A stretch of DNA of 21,207 nt, taken from positions 1 through 21,207 of the IMG/VR virus record IMGVR_UViG_3300042446_002231. One strand, 5' to 3'. The notes below the pieces were generated by a model. The model ran no database searches and was not told the DNA's origin. It saw nothing but the letters and a program-made list of their open reading frames with translations. This document shows positions 1 through 8,100 of this stretch, one piece after another (the first letter of the stretch is position 1; each line of letters starts with the position of its first letter). The position numbers were made by a program, and so were the translations under genes. The stretch comes from a virus.

Positions 1-113
1 CTTCAATCAAGGACTTCCAGGCTGATAAAGGAATGGATGTCACAGGATCTGTTGACGCTGATACCTTTACAAAGATCTTTGAAGGAGATGTACACGTACG
101 CGTAGTACTATAA
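1..113 (+). CDS. C-terminal fragment of a peptidoglycan-binding protein, probably the endolysin
   Basis: Only the last 36 codons are present, read in the frame beginning at base 3 and ending at TAA 111-113. The residues include IKDFQADKGMDVTGSVDADT, the signature of a peptidoglycan-binding type 1 domain (FQ..., then a D-x-x-G turn, then a D-x-x-T-F helix). Such domains usually sit at the C-terminus of phage lysozymes, amidases or muramidases and hold the enzyme on the cell wall. The catalytic part lies upstream of the window, so the enzyme class cannot be stated. A strong terminator follows within 20 bases, so this gene ends a transcription unit distinct from the head genes. A tail-associated lysin is an alternative to a lysis enzyme. 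Confidence 0.75.
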   Translation, partial: SIKDFQADKGMDVTGSVDADTFTKIFEGDVHVRVVL

Positions 114-128
114 GCCTTCTTCACAAGG

Positions 129-163
129 AAGACCGATACTCATACAGAGTGTCGGTCTTTCTT
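129..163 (+). terminator. Intrinsic terminator after the cell-wall-binding gene
   Basis: The stem AAGACCGATACTC (129-141) pairs with GAGTGTCGGTCTT (147-159) across a 5-base loop, with one G-U pair in 13. A T-rich tail (TCTTACTTTCT) follows. It lies 15 bases after the stop codon and separates the lysis-type gene from the head module. Confidence 0.88.
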
Positions 164-180
164 ACTTTCTAAAGAAAAAA

Positions 181-343
181 TAAAAAAATGTTGGAGACGT
201 TTTTGAAAAGGTCTCAAAATACGCATAACCCTTTCTCACGCCAAAGCCATTTTAACCAAAAGGTACTGTTTCTGCTTCGTTTGTACACGTTACTATAAGC
301 GCAGTTTGTACACATTCGTCTCAAAAGATGATACATTATTCTC
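181..343 (+). promoter_or_regulatory. Control region upstream of the HTH gene and head operon
   Basis: This 160-base non-coding stretch follows the terminator and should hold the promoter of the downstream genes. The best -10 match is TATAAG at 294-299; no good -35 lies at 16-18 bases upstream, so activation or a phage-specific factor is possible. A short hairpin (GAGAC 194-198 with GTCTC 211-215) is present. GTCTCAAAA occurs at 211-219 and again at 318-326. I see no open frame here that looks coding. Confidence 0.5.
279..313 (+). repeat. Pair of direct repeats GTTTGTACAC, candidate operator
   Basis: GTTTGTACAC occurs exactly at 279-288 and 304-313, a 25-base period. Each contains the palindromic core TGTACA. 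The two copies flank the TATAAG -10 candidate at 294-299, the arrangement expected for binding sites that would block RNA polymerase. The adjacent gene encodes a DNA-binding protein, which makes autoregulation a natural guess. Confidence 0.45.
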
Positions 344-835
344 GTGGCGCATACACCCGATCTACCAAAGAGCGAGGCAATCTTCTTAGCCTCCCTGTCC
401 AAGGAGCAACTATGGCGCCGTGTAAAAGATCTCAACGATGCAGGCTGGACCCTACAGTCCATAGCCGATGCGTTTGACCCTCCACGCCGTCGCTCAACAA
501 TTCGCAGTTGGGTTATCAAGGATACGCCTGAGTGTGATTTCGTCACCGCGACCCCTACGCCTCCGCAGCCAAAGGCAAAATCAAGACGCAAGCGTCCAAG
601 GTCTCCAGGTATCCCGCACGACGAGCAGTTGCGTATCGCACGCCTGTCACCTCTTGCTCGGCGCTTTCGCGCACGAACAAACCCGTCGTCTACTTCTTTC
701 ACCGCAAATCAGGAACTAACAAGTATCGCAGGACTTCTTTACAATAAAGGTGTTACCGTTTCAGAGTTAGCCCGTGCATCAGGAGTTACCTATCGCGCGA
801 TGAAACGCAGAGTAGATAAGGCGCTTACACAATGA
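344..835 (+). CDS. DNA-binding protein with two helix-turn-helix segments
   Basis: A 163-residue basic protein starting at GTG 344; no other plausible start lies in the first part of the frame. Residues 20-58 (LWRRVKDLNDAGWTLQSIAD, then RRSTIRSWV) look like one helix-turn-helix. Residues 122-160 (LLYNKGVTVSELARASGVTY, then RAMKRRVDKA) look like a second. They are joined by a Pro/Arg/Lys-rich linker (about 70-115). It is the first gene of the head module and overlaps the next gene by ATGA. Possible roles are a transcription regulator acting on the repeats upstream, or a terminase small subunit recognising packaging DNA; the sequence does not decide. The ribosome-binding site is weak (only AAAGATG-like sequence), so it may be poorly translated or start from a short leader. 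Confidence 0.7.
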   Translation: MAHTPDLPKSEAIFLASLSKEQLWRRVKDLNDAGWTLQSIADAFDPPRRRSTIRSWVIKDTPECDFVTATPTPPQPKAKSRRKRPRSPGIPHDEQLRIARLSPLARRFRARTNPSSTSFTANQELTSIAGLLYNKGVTVSELARASGVTYRAMKRRVDKALTQ

Positions 836-1224
836 AGATCATTCACGATTTCTTCCCCGCAACCATAGTTGCGATTGCGCCGGGAGTCCTAGAGGATTTC
901 ACTACCGCGTCTACGCAGTATTCCCACGTACCTAGCGGCAACAAGTTTTTAGAGCGCGTTCGCGTTGTGATTCTCCAAAACGACCACGGCGAGCTAATCT
1001 TTATGGTGGCAGGAGATCATCACTCAGGACCGCGGCTAATTTTCCGCGAGAAAATTTCTAACCTTAACTGGTCAGGAGATAAATCAGTAGATTCCCAGGC
1101 GCTTATGGAGTCAGGGAAGATTATGGCGTTTCGTAAGACCCAAGGTTGCTCAACCTGCGGCAGCAGACTGCGATCTTGGAGCCCGTATATAACAATGGAC
1201 TCAGTAAAGGACCCTACCGAATGA
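832..1224 (+). CDS. Small conserved phage-type protein with a C-terminal CxxC motif
   Basis: 130 residues. The ATG at 832 overlaps the preceding stop (ATGA), with AAGG about 10 bases upstream, so translation is probably coupled. Residues 1-80 look like a compact alpha/beta domain with hydrophobic strands (VRVVILQN, LIFMVAG). The C-terminal part contains CSTCGSRLRSW, a single CxxC resembling half of a zinc ribbon; metal binding would need a partner. I cannot assign a function. It is flanked by the HTH protein and a membrane protein and is cotranscribed with the portal, so a small packaging or head accessory role is possible. This is positional inference only. Confidence 0.65.
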   Translation: MKIIHDFFPATIVAIAPGVLEDFTTASTQYSHVPSGNKFLERVRVVILQNDHGELIFMVAGDHHSGPRLIFREKISNLNWSGDKSVDSQALMESGKIMAFRKTQGCSTCGSRLRSWSPYITMDSVKDPTE

Positions 1225-1538
1225 ACATAGATACATATATGATCGAGCGTATGCCTGTTGCGCATATCATTATCCTCTCCCTATTTGTCTACCGAGTAAC
1301 ACGGCTCATCGTCTTGGACGAAATCTTAGCTCCGGCCCGTGATTGGATCTGGGATAGAAAGCCTCCGCACTCTTCTCAGATAGGCTATTTCTTTACCTGC
1401 CCTTGGTGCGTCTCCTTGTGGGTCGCGCTCCCAGTTGTGTTTTCATACGCTCTATTTCCAAGTATGACTATCCTAGTTGGGTGTATATTTACCCTGTCCG
1501 CTATAGCGGGACTTATAACTGCGCGCCTGGATCAATAA
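1221..1538 (+). CDS. Small phage membrane protein of the DUF1360 type
   Basis: 105 residues. I chose ATG 1221 because it overlaps the previous stop (ATGA) and has AAAGGA 9 bases upstream; the longer in-frame start at 1146 would run through the neighbouring gene. A conserved RVTRLIVLDEIL segment follows an N-terminal hydrophobic stretch (13-25), then FFTCPWCVSLW (58-68) with a CxxC, then two hydrophobic helices (about 66-79 and 83-100). This layout (helix, RxTRLI..D, CxxC, two helices) matches the DUF1360 family often seen next to portal genes in actinophages and Bacillus. It should sit in the host membrane. Its function is unknown; a role in packaging or host-membrane interaction is speculation. 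Confidence 0.78.
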   Translation: MNIDTYMIERMPVAHIIILSLFVYRVTRLIVLDEILAPARDWIWDRKPPHSSQIGYFFTCPWCVSLWVALPVVFSYALFPSMTILVGCIFTLSAIAGLITARLDQ

Positions 1539-1577
1539 TGATTCAACGCTCCGTTAACCAACGACGAGGAGTAACAC

Positions 1578-3293
1578 GTGGGACTATTCTCCAAGGATAG
1601 TAAGAAGCCTAACCGGGCTACCACCGGCCCTCGTCGCATCACCGCACAGGCACCTCGTCAAACTCAGCAACAATCAATAGTCTACGAAGGTGTCACCTAC
1701 GCACAGACAGTTCCTTACTCTGCTCCTCGCGCTCTTACAGCCGCGGCAGTTCAGTTGCAGATTAACGACAAGGGTGAGGTTGAAAGATTTAAGCAACGCC
1801 GCACTGGCGGATCCAGTGACTGGCAGTCAGAAGCTTGGGAATACTACGACGCCATCGGTGAAATTAAGTATGCCTTTAACCTCGTTGCATCTGTAGTTTC
1901 ACGTATTCGTTTATACGCGGCTGTAGTTGATAACCCTGCGGAGAGTCCAGTTCCTGCACGTGACAGTAACGTTATTGACTCACGTCTTGCGGCAGCCGCA
2001 GAGCGCGCTCTATCACGTTTAGACTCCGCATACGGCGGACAAGCTGGTCTTCTAAAGGATGCAGCCCTTAATCTATCGGTTACAGGCGAGTGCTATCTTG
2101 TTCAATCGCCAGAGCGCAAAGGCTCAGGACTAAAAGAATCCTGGGATATTCGCTCGACAGACGAACTACAACTTGACTCTAAGAACGCGTATGTCATCGT
2201 TCCACGTCGCGACATTATCGGAACCTCGTCTGCTCGCTCAGGCGCAGGTGCAGCTAAACTTCCTAACACTGCTTTTGTTGGTCGTATCTGGAGAGCTCAC
2301 CCACGCTACTCTGAAGAGGCTGATTCATCATTGCGCGGTCTACTTGATCTTTGCTCAGAGCTGCTTTTGCTTAACAGAACGTTTCGTGCAACCGCGCGCT
2401 CTCGCTTAAACGCAGGAGCCCTTTACTTACCGGACGGTCTATCTGTTGCCGCGTCTCCAGATCCTGACTATCCATATGATGACGAGAACGATCTGAATCC
2501 TGGCATGACAGCCGAGGAAGCAGCCGACGAGTTTGAGGATCAACTCATGGATGCGATGACGACTCCGATTCGTGATGAGGATTCAGCATCCGCTGTCGTG
2601 CCGCTTATTATTCGTGGACCTGCAGAGCTTGGCGACAAAATTAAGCAGTTTAAGTTTGAGCGCTCGTTTGACCCTGCACTTGCACAACGTGCAGATCGCG
2701 TCCTCGAGCGTATCCTCCAGGGACTTGATGTTCCTAAGGATATTGTTACAGGCCTTGCAAACGTTAAGTACTCTAACGCCCTTCAAATTGATGAAGCTCT
2801 CTATAAGTCACACATCGAACCGTTGATGCTTCTTATCGCCGACGCTCTTACAGTTGCATACCTACGCCCTGCGCTTATCGCAGGAGGGTTTGCCGAGGAG
2901 GACGTTCGACGTATTACCGTTTGGTTTGATCCTTCACAGGTTGCTACACGTAATGACAGAGCTGCCGACGCAGACTCAGGCTTTGACAAGATGGCGGTGT
3001 CTTACGAGACATGGCGTCGCGCTCATGGTTTTGCAGCTACCGACGCGCCGGAACCAAATGAACTTGCTATCCGCCTTCTCGTAGAGAAGGGCTCGCTATC
3101 TCCAGAGCTTACCCAGGCAATGATTGGAGCTATCGCTCCCGAGGTTATGAAGTCTGTTCGCGATGCGCAACAGGTTGACTCCGTTGCTCCCGTTCCTCAA
3201 GAGATTCAACAGATCTTAGATAATGCAACTCCTCCTGCTCCAACAGAGCCGGCAGAAGAAGAATTACCACCGGCATTACGGGAAGGCATCTAA
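1578..3293 (+). CDS. Phage portal protein
   Basis: 571 residues, starting at GTG 1578 with GAGGAG 6 bases upstream. The portal is a dodecameric ring at one capsid vertex through which DNA enters and leaves and to which the tail attaches. Diagnostic stretches are WEYYDAIGEIKYAFNLVASV (about 94-113), GRIWRAHPRYSEEADSSLRG followed by LLLLNRTFRATARSRL in the middle, and the wing/crown part ILQGLDVPKDIVTGLANVKY, then HIEPLMLLIADALTVAYLRP. These match the pattern of actinophage portals, in which a NHWSAWQ-like element is replaced here by KYSNALQ. The length is normal to slightly long for the family. A Pro/Ala/Glu-rich tail ends the protein. The next gene starts 5 bases later. Confidence 0.88.
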   Translation: MGLFSKDSKKPNRATTGPRRITAQAPRQTQQQSIVYEGVTYAQTVPYSAPRALTAAAVQLQINDKGEVERFKQRRTGGSSDWQSEAWEYYDAIGEIKYAFNLVASVVSRIRLYAAVVDNPAESPVPARDSNVIDSRLAAAAERALSRLDSAYGGQAGLLKDAALNLSVTGECYLVQSPERKGSGLKESWDIRSTDELQLDSKNAYVIVPRRDIIGTSSARSGAGAAKLPNTAFVGRIWRAHPRYSEEADSSLRGLLDLCSELLLLNRTFRATARSRLNAGALYLPDGLSVAASPDPDYPYDDENDLNPGMTAEEAADEFEDQLMDAMTTPIRDEDSASAVVPLIIRGPAELGDKIKQFKFERSFDPALAQRADRVLERILQGLDVPKDIVTGLANVKYSNALQIDEALYKSHIEPLMLLIADALTVAYLRPALIAGGFAEEDVRRITVWFDPSQVATRNDRAADADSGFDKMAVSYETWRRAHGFAATDAPEPNELAIRLLVEKGSLSPELTQAMIGAIAPEVMKSVRDAQQVDSVAPVPQEIQQILDNATPPAPTEPAEEELPPALREGI

Positions 3294-3298
3294 CTAAA

Positions 3299-5107
3299 AT
3301 GGAACAACCAAAGGTTAATAAGGCAGATCTTGCTGATGTAGTTGCTAGCGCTGTAGCTCTTTATCTTGAAAGACAAGGCGTAGCTGTACAGTACACAGAA
3401 GAAACCTCACCTTATGAAGGCGCGCCTTTAGTTGAGCAGCTTATTGATGACCGTGACGGTTGCCCTCTATGTGGCGACGCAGGTTGCGTATGCCCAGGAT
3501 GTGACGCAGGCATATGTCTATGCGATGACGATTGCATGTGCACCGAATGTCTATCTGCAGACGAGTATGGACAGTATACCTCGCAGGATATGTATTTCTC
3601 TTTTCAAGAGCAACAGGCTGAAGCTTTAGTAGCAGCAGGCATTATCGTTGCTGAAGAGCAGGACCTTGCTGCAGCTCTCTTAGAGATCGCCGAGAAGCAC
3701 GGAAAGTTTAACGAAGACCGTACAGGTATCTGGGCAGGATACACTCCTGCGGCAGAAAACGAGTACAAGGAAATCGGCGTTAAATGTATTAACTGTGTTC
3801 TATACGAAGGTCCTGGCGTATGCAAGATTATCGAGCAGCCAATTGAAGACGACGGCAAGTGCCGTTTTGCAGTTATACCTGACGGTATCGTTAAGGTTGA
3901 AGACAGCCAGATTAACGCTTCCTCACAAGAGCCTGTTGATCTCCTAGACTCGTTTGACGCATCTGCGTTTGCAAACAAGGGTCCTTGCTGGGACGGATAC
4001 AAGCAGGTAGGAATGAAAAAGGGCAAGAGCGGAAAGATGATTCCCAACTGTGTCCCTGTCGATGCGTCCGATGACTCAGAGTTTGCAGTCGATGAAGAGA
4101 CTGACGAATGCCCAGAGGCTACGCAGGATATTGAATTAAACTTAAAGAATCGTCAAAATGCAATTGACAACGTTGGCTATGGCCCGTTGAATCCAAGTGA
4201 ACCTAACGAAGAATTTTGGAACGAAAAAGCTGACAAGTGGAAGACAACTGCCGAAGAAGCAAAGACCGCAGTTTGTGGAAACTGTGTATTCTTTATTCGT
4301 ACTCCAAAGATGCTTGATTGCATTTCAACAGGATTAGAGCAGGGTGACTCAAGCGCAGTTGATGCAGACGCAGCTATTGACCAGGCAGAGCTTGGATACT
4401 GTGAAGCACTAGACTTCAAGTGTGCCGCGTCTCGTACATGCAACGCATGGGCAACAGGCGGACCTATCACTGCAGCAAGCTCACGCAAGGCTCCAAAGAA
4501 AGATCGTATCCGCGGCTCAAAGAAAAACAAGCCAGGATCTGCTTCAGGATCTAAGAAGATTGTTTTCTCTGCACGAACAGAGGCTGGTCTTCGCAGCAAG
4601 GTAGAAGCACATAACGAAAAAGCAAAGCCTGGACGTAAGGCAACACTTCCAATGTTAAAGGCTGTCTATCGTAGAGGCTCAGGCGCGTTCTCATCTAGTC
4701 ACCGACCAGGTATGACCCGCGACGGTTGGGCAATGGCTCGCGTTAACGCGTTCCTTAAGCTTTTAAAGTCTGGCTCTCCTGCAAATCCAAATTACAAGCA
4801 GGACAACGATCTTTTACCTAAGGCGCATCCTAGATCCTCTCGCGCAGAGGCTTCAATAATGCAACATGAACTTTTATCTATAGCGCTTAGGGCCGCAGAC
4901 GAATATGGCTCACCGGAGCATGCTATTCACGCGATGGCCGAGTATTCATCATTAGGATATGAGGCAATCCCTGCGCTACGCGGTGCATGGCTACGAGGTG
5001 TACGAGACGGGGATATCCCGTTCGAGCGAGCATATACACTAGCGACAAAACTTTATGAATCTAAGGACGCAGATTTACTTCCGAAGAAGCGTAAGGGAGC
5101 CATGTAA
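3299..5107 (+). CDS. Cysteine-rich multidomain virion-associated protein
   Basis: 602 residues, starting 5 bases after the portal stop with GGAAGG upstream. In order: ten cysteines within residues 55-84 (CPLCGDAGCVCPGCDAGICL and onward); a C-x2-C-x8-C-x12-C group (163-188); a PCWDGYKQVGMKKGKSGKMI stretch ending in PNCVP (229-253); a six-cysteine domain (326-381, CGNCVFF ... LGYCEALDFKCAASRTCNAW); then a Lys-rich linker. Residues 421-515 (PMLKAVYRRGSGAFSSSHRP, RDGWAMARVNAFL, DLLPKAHP) resemble a widespread phage domain I recall as DUF5824. A helical C-terminus ends with a second DLLPK. These cassettes recur in phage genes next to the portal and prohead protease. Function is unknown; zinc or iron-sulfur binding is inferred from cysteine spacing. 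Its stop overlaps the next start (TAATG). Confidence 0.72.
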   Translation: MEQPKVNKADLADVVASAVALYLERQGVAVQYTEETSPYEGAPLVEQLIDDRDGCPLCGDAGCVCPGCDAGICLCDDDCMCTECLSADEYGQYTSQDMYFSFQEQQAEALVAAGIIVAEEQDLAAALLEIAEKHGKFNEDRTGIWAGYTPAAENEYKEIGVKCINCVLYEGPGVCKIIEQPIEDDGKCRFAVIPDGIVKVEDSQINASSQEPVDLLDSFDASAFANKGPCWDGYKQVGMKKGKSGKMIPNCVPVDASDDSEFAVDEETDECPEATQDIELNLKNRQNAIDNVGYGPLNPSEPNEEFWNEKADKWKTTAEEAKTAVCGNCVFFIRTPKMLDCISTGLEQGDSSAVDADAAIDQAELGYCEALDFKCAASRTCNAWATGGPITAASSRKAPKKDRIRGSKKNKPGSASGSKKIVFSARTEAGLRSKVEAHNEKAKPGRKATLPMLKAVYRRGSGAFSSSHRPGMTRDGWAMARVNAFLKLLKSGSPANPNYKQDNDLLPKAHPRSSRAEASIMQHELLSIALRAADEYGSPEHAIHAMAEYSSLGYEAIPALRGAWLRGVRDGDIPFERAYTLATKLYESKDADLLPKKRKGAM

Positions 5108-8100
5108 TGGACGCACCTCTAAATGAGAAGATCGAGCGTACACTAAAGCGTAAGGCTGCACGCAAGAAGAACGACAGTAACTACATGCCTGTCCTTTCTC
5201 TTCATCAGCAAGTTCTTGCACTTGTCTCCGAGGCAAACTCTAAGGTTTCTCAGGAGCGTCACGTAACTCCACGCTCTGCGCTTACAGTAATGAATCGTTC
5301 TCTCGCAAGCTTGTCTTCGCTTGACAGTGACGCTAAGGATTTTGCAGTCCTTCGCGAGGTATCACGCTTCCTCAACGTTGCAACAAAAACATTTACGGCT
5401 AGCCAAACACATAACACAGATTTACTAGTTGCAGGTCACCCGCTGTCCACCCTTAACGCCTCACTGTCAGGTGAAGAGTTTCTTAAGAAGAACGCGCGAT
5501 GGATTGCAGCCGATCCTTCTATCGACGAGTCAATTCGTCCTCTAGTCGCATCCGCGCATGCAGCAACACCAGGGTCTATCGAGCGTGAACACGCATTTGC
5601 ACGACTCAACGCAAACAAAACTCTTCTTGCCGCGTACTTCAAGATTGATAGCCTTTCACCTATCATTGCCGCGTTTGGCAGCGGTAACTCTTCTGCAGCT
5701 CGACGTGCACGTGTTGCCCTACAGTGGCGTGACCGTAAAGGCCGCTGGGTTGAAATGGGACGCGGTGCAGACTTTAACTTCCGTATGCCTGATGGCTCTG
5801 TTGCTAGAGCCTCGGGCGTCTATGTTGGTGTTAGACCTCAGCGAGCTGGAGAAAACTTTACCGCGGGTCTTATTCAAGTTTCAGGAGATAAAAACTTACC
5901 AGACGGTATCTATGCTGTTAGAGCTGGAGACGTTGAAACGTACGCAGCGCGTCTTACTCCCGCACAGCTTAAAAAAGCAGGAGTCTCAAGCAAGGTAAAA
6001 GTTGACCAAAATCAAGTTAATATTCCTACAAGAGATAACCTTGTTGCCGAGCGCCTAGACGCTCCTACAGGCTGGACAAAGGTAGACGATAATACATTTA
6101 CGTCAGATGATAACTACACCGCTAAGTTAACCGACGGCAAGTATACTCTCTATCGTCAAAATGAAGATGGCTCACTTGCGGACAAGGTTGGCGACGCAGG
6201 TAGCTGGGCTGATGTTAATGATCTCGCTAACGGAGATCAAGAAGCATATGATGCAGTTAAGGGTCAAGACTCTTCTGCACAACAACAGCAGATTAAAGCT
6301 CGCCTAGATGGTAGAACAGCGCACAACGCAGAGTTCGACAGACTTGAAGAGCTTGTTAAGAGTGGCGTAGATCAAAACGGAAACACGGTTCCTCCCGGCT
6401 GGGAAGGCGTTGTTAAGCCAGGCAGGGCAGCTGATGTTCAACGTAGAGATATCGGCGCAGACATCGTGTATGCTGAAGAAGGACTTCCTTCTGTTAAGTA
6501 TAAGAAAATAATTGCAGATGACAACGGAAACCCTGTCTTCGCTGAAGCAGAGTTCTATCGTGACGGAACGTTCGCAGCCTATGACAAGAAGTACGATTCA
6601 TGGGAAGAAGCAGACGCAGATATCCCGCGCTGGATTAAGGAAGAAGAAGACAAGCGCGGTCGCTCACTTGAGCCTATTGCCAATGTCCCATCGACTGAAG
6701 TAACTGGTAAAGAAATCTACGAACGTCGTATAGCAACAGGTGATTCACTTGACAAGGTTGCAAAAGATCTTGGAATTCCTCGCGAAGAAGTTCGCCGTCT
6801 AGAAGCAGAGTACGGACGCTCTATTGATTCATCAGAGCCATTTGATGTTGAAACTGCAATTGATGACGCAATGAAAGCTTTACCGAAGTCTCTTTTAGAA
6901 AAAGTAGTCCCCGCTTCTGAAGACGATGCCTACCGGTGGAGTGAATCTGAGCGAACCGAACATACTGACGCGGGCTCATATTTTAGTACATTTAGCCAAA
7001 TTGCAAGCGAGTTTTTTAACTTGTTTAACCGTGATAGAGACACAAGTTCTTTCGAAGAGGATATGGCAGATATCCTTAATAGAAGATCTACTGGGTATAA
7101 GCCAGTATTTACTGAAGAAGCCGCGTCAAGAATAAAAAATGCAATATTAAAAAAATATGAAGATGTGAAAACAAATAAAATAAGCGATGAAGAATTCGTA
7201 GAGTCACTGCCTGCTATTCTAGTAAATGCACCTTCAGGAACAAACGTAAATATTAAAAACTTCTATGCGTACGGCGATGATCTACGACTTAGCCAAGGTA
7301 CCTATCGGTTATACTACGAGATCGAGAACGAGATAAATGGATGGGCGTTTAATCAGGCTGCTGGGAAAGAGCACGAAATAGACTTTGCAAAAGCAAAAGA
7401 TGTTATTATTAGCACTTCGTTTCATGCAGCGACGCTAGAGGTAAGTAATAGACTTCGTCGTGAAGGGCTTGCAGCATTAGATGACCTAAAGAATAATAAA
7501 ATATCTAAACAACAGTTTATGAGCACTGTTGCAGATGCTATATTAGGAAAGGACAATGCTGGCGCACCTATTAGACCAACTATGAGTCGAGAAAATATTG
7601 CGCCTTTCCTAACTAGGTGGATAGACGATAAAAAAGATGATGGGTACAACCTTGGCTATGTACGACCAAAAATAGCTCCAGACCCTGACGGAAACACAGA
7701 TGCTGTGTACAAACCTATCAAACTAGCACTCCACTATCCTGACGGAACGTTTGCGTCCGACTCTGAAAGAAATAAAATTGTTAATAGACTTTTAGATATA
7801 CCGGGAATTAACATTGTTGGTCTTGATAAATCAAGTGGACCACTAGACGAGGATGCTTCTATATTTGATAGAATGTTAAGTCTTCTGCATTCAGATAGCG
7901 TTGAAATAACACTTGACTCTGCAATGCTAAGACAGGCTGAGCTAGATAGCCTTATAGAAAAGTCTGGTACTTCAGAAATACGAGACACACAACTTGCATT
8001 TTCACCTTTTGGTCCAATAGTACAAGTTAAGCCTGGAGTGACAAGAACAGTAAAGGCGTATAGTACAGAAGATACAGAAAAAATACTCGACGAGATATTC

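Noticed and set aside
214-702. 162-codon open frame on the minus strand
   Set aside because: It lies opposite the two-HTH gene, has no ribosome-binding site, and its translation is Arg/Cys/Ser-rich without any recognisable domain. It is a shadow of the + strand gene.
1146-1220. Longer N-terminus for the DUF1360-type protein
   Set aside because: The added 25 residues are out of character and lie wholly within the upstream gene; ATG 1221 has a ribosome-binding site and the same ATGA overlap used by the preceding gene.
1538-1600. 20-codon open frame in a TAATG overlap, running across the portal start
   Set aside because: It has no clear ribosome-binding site of its own and its later codons are the portal's Shine-Dalgarno and start region. 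It could aid coupling, but there is no evidence of a product.
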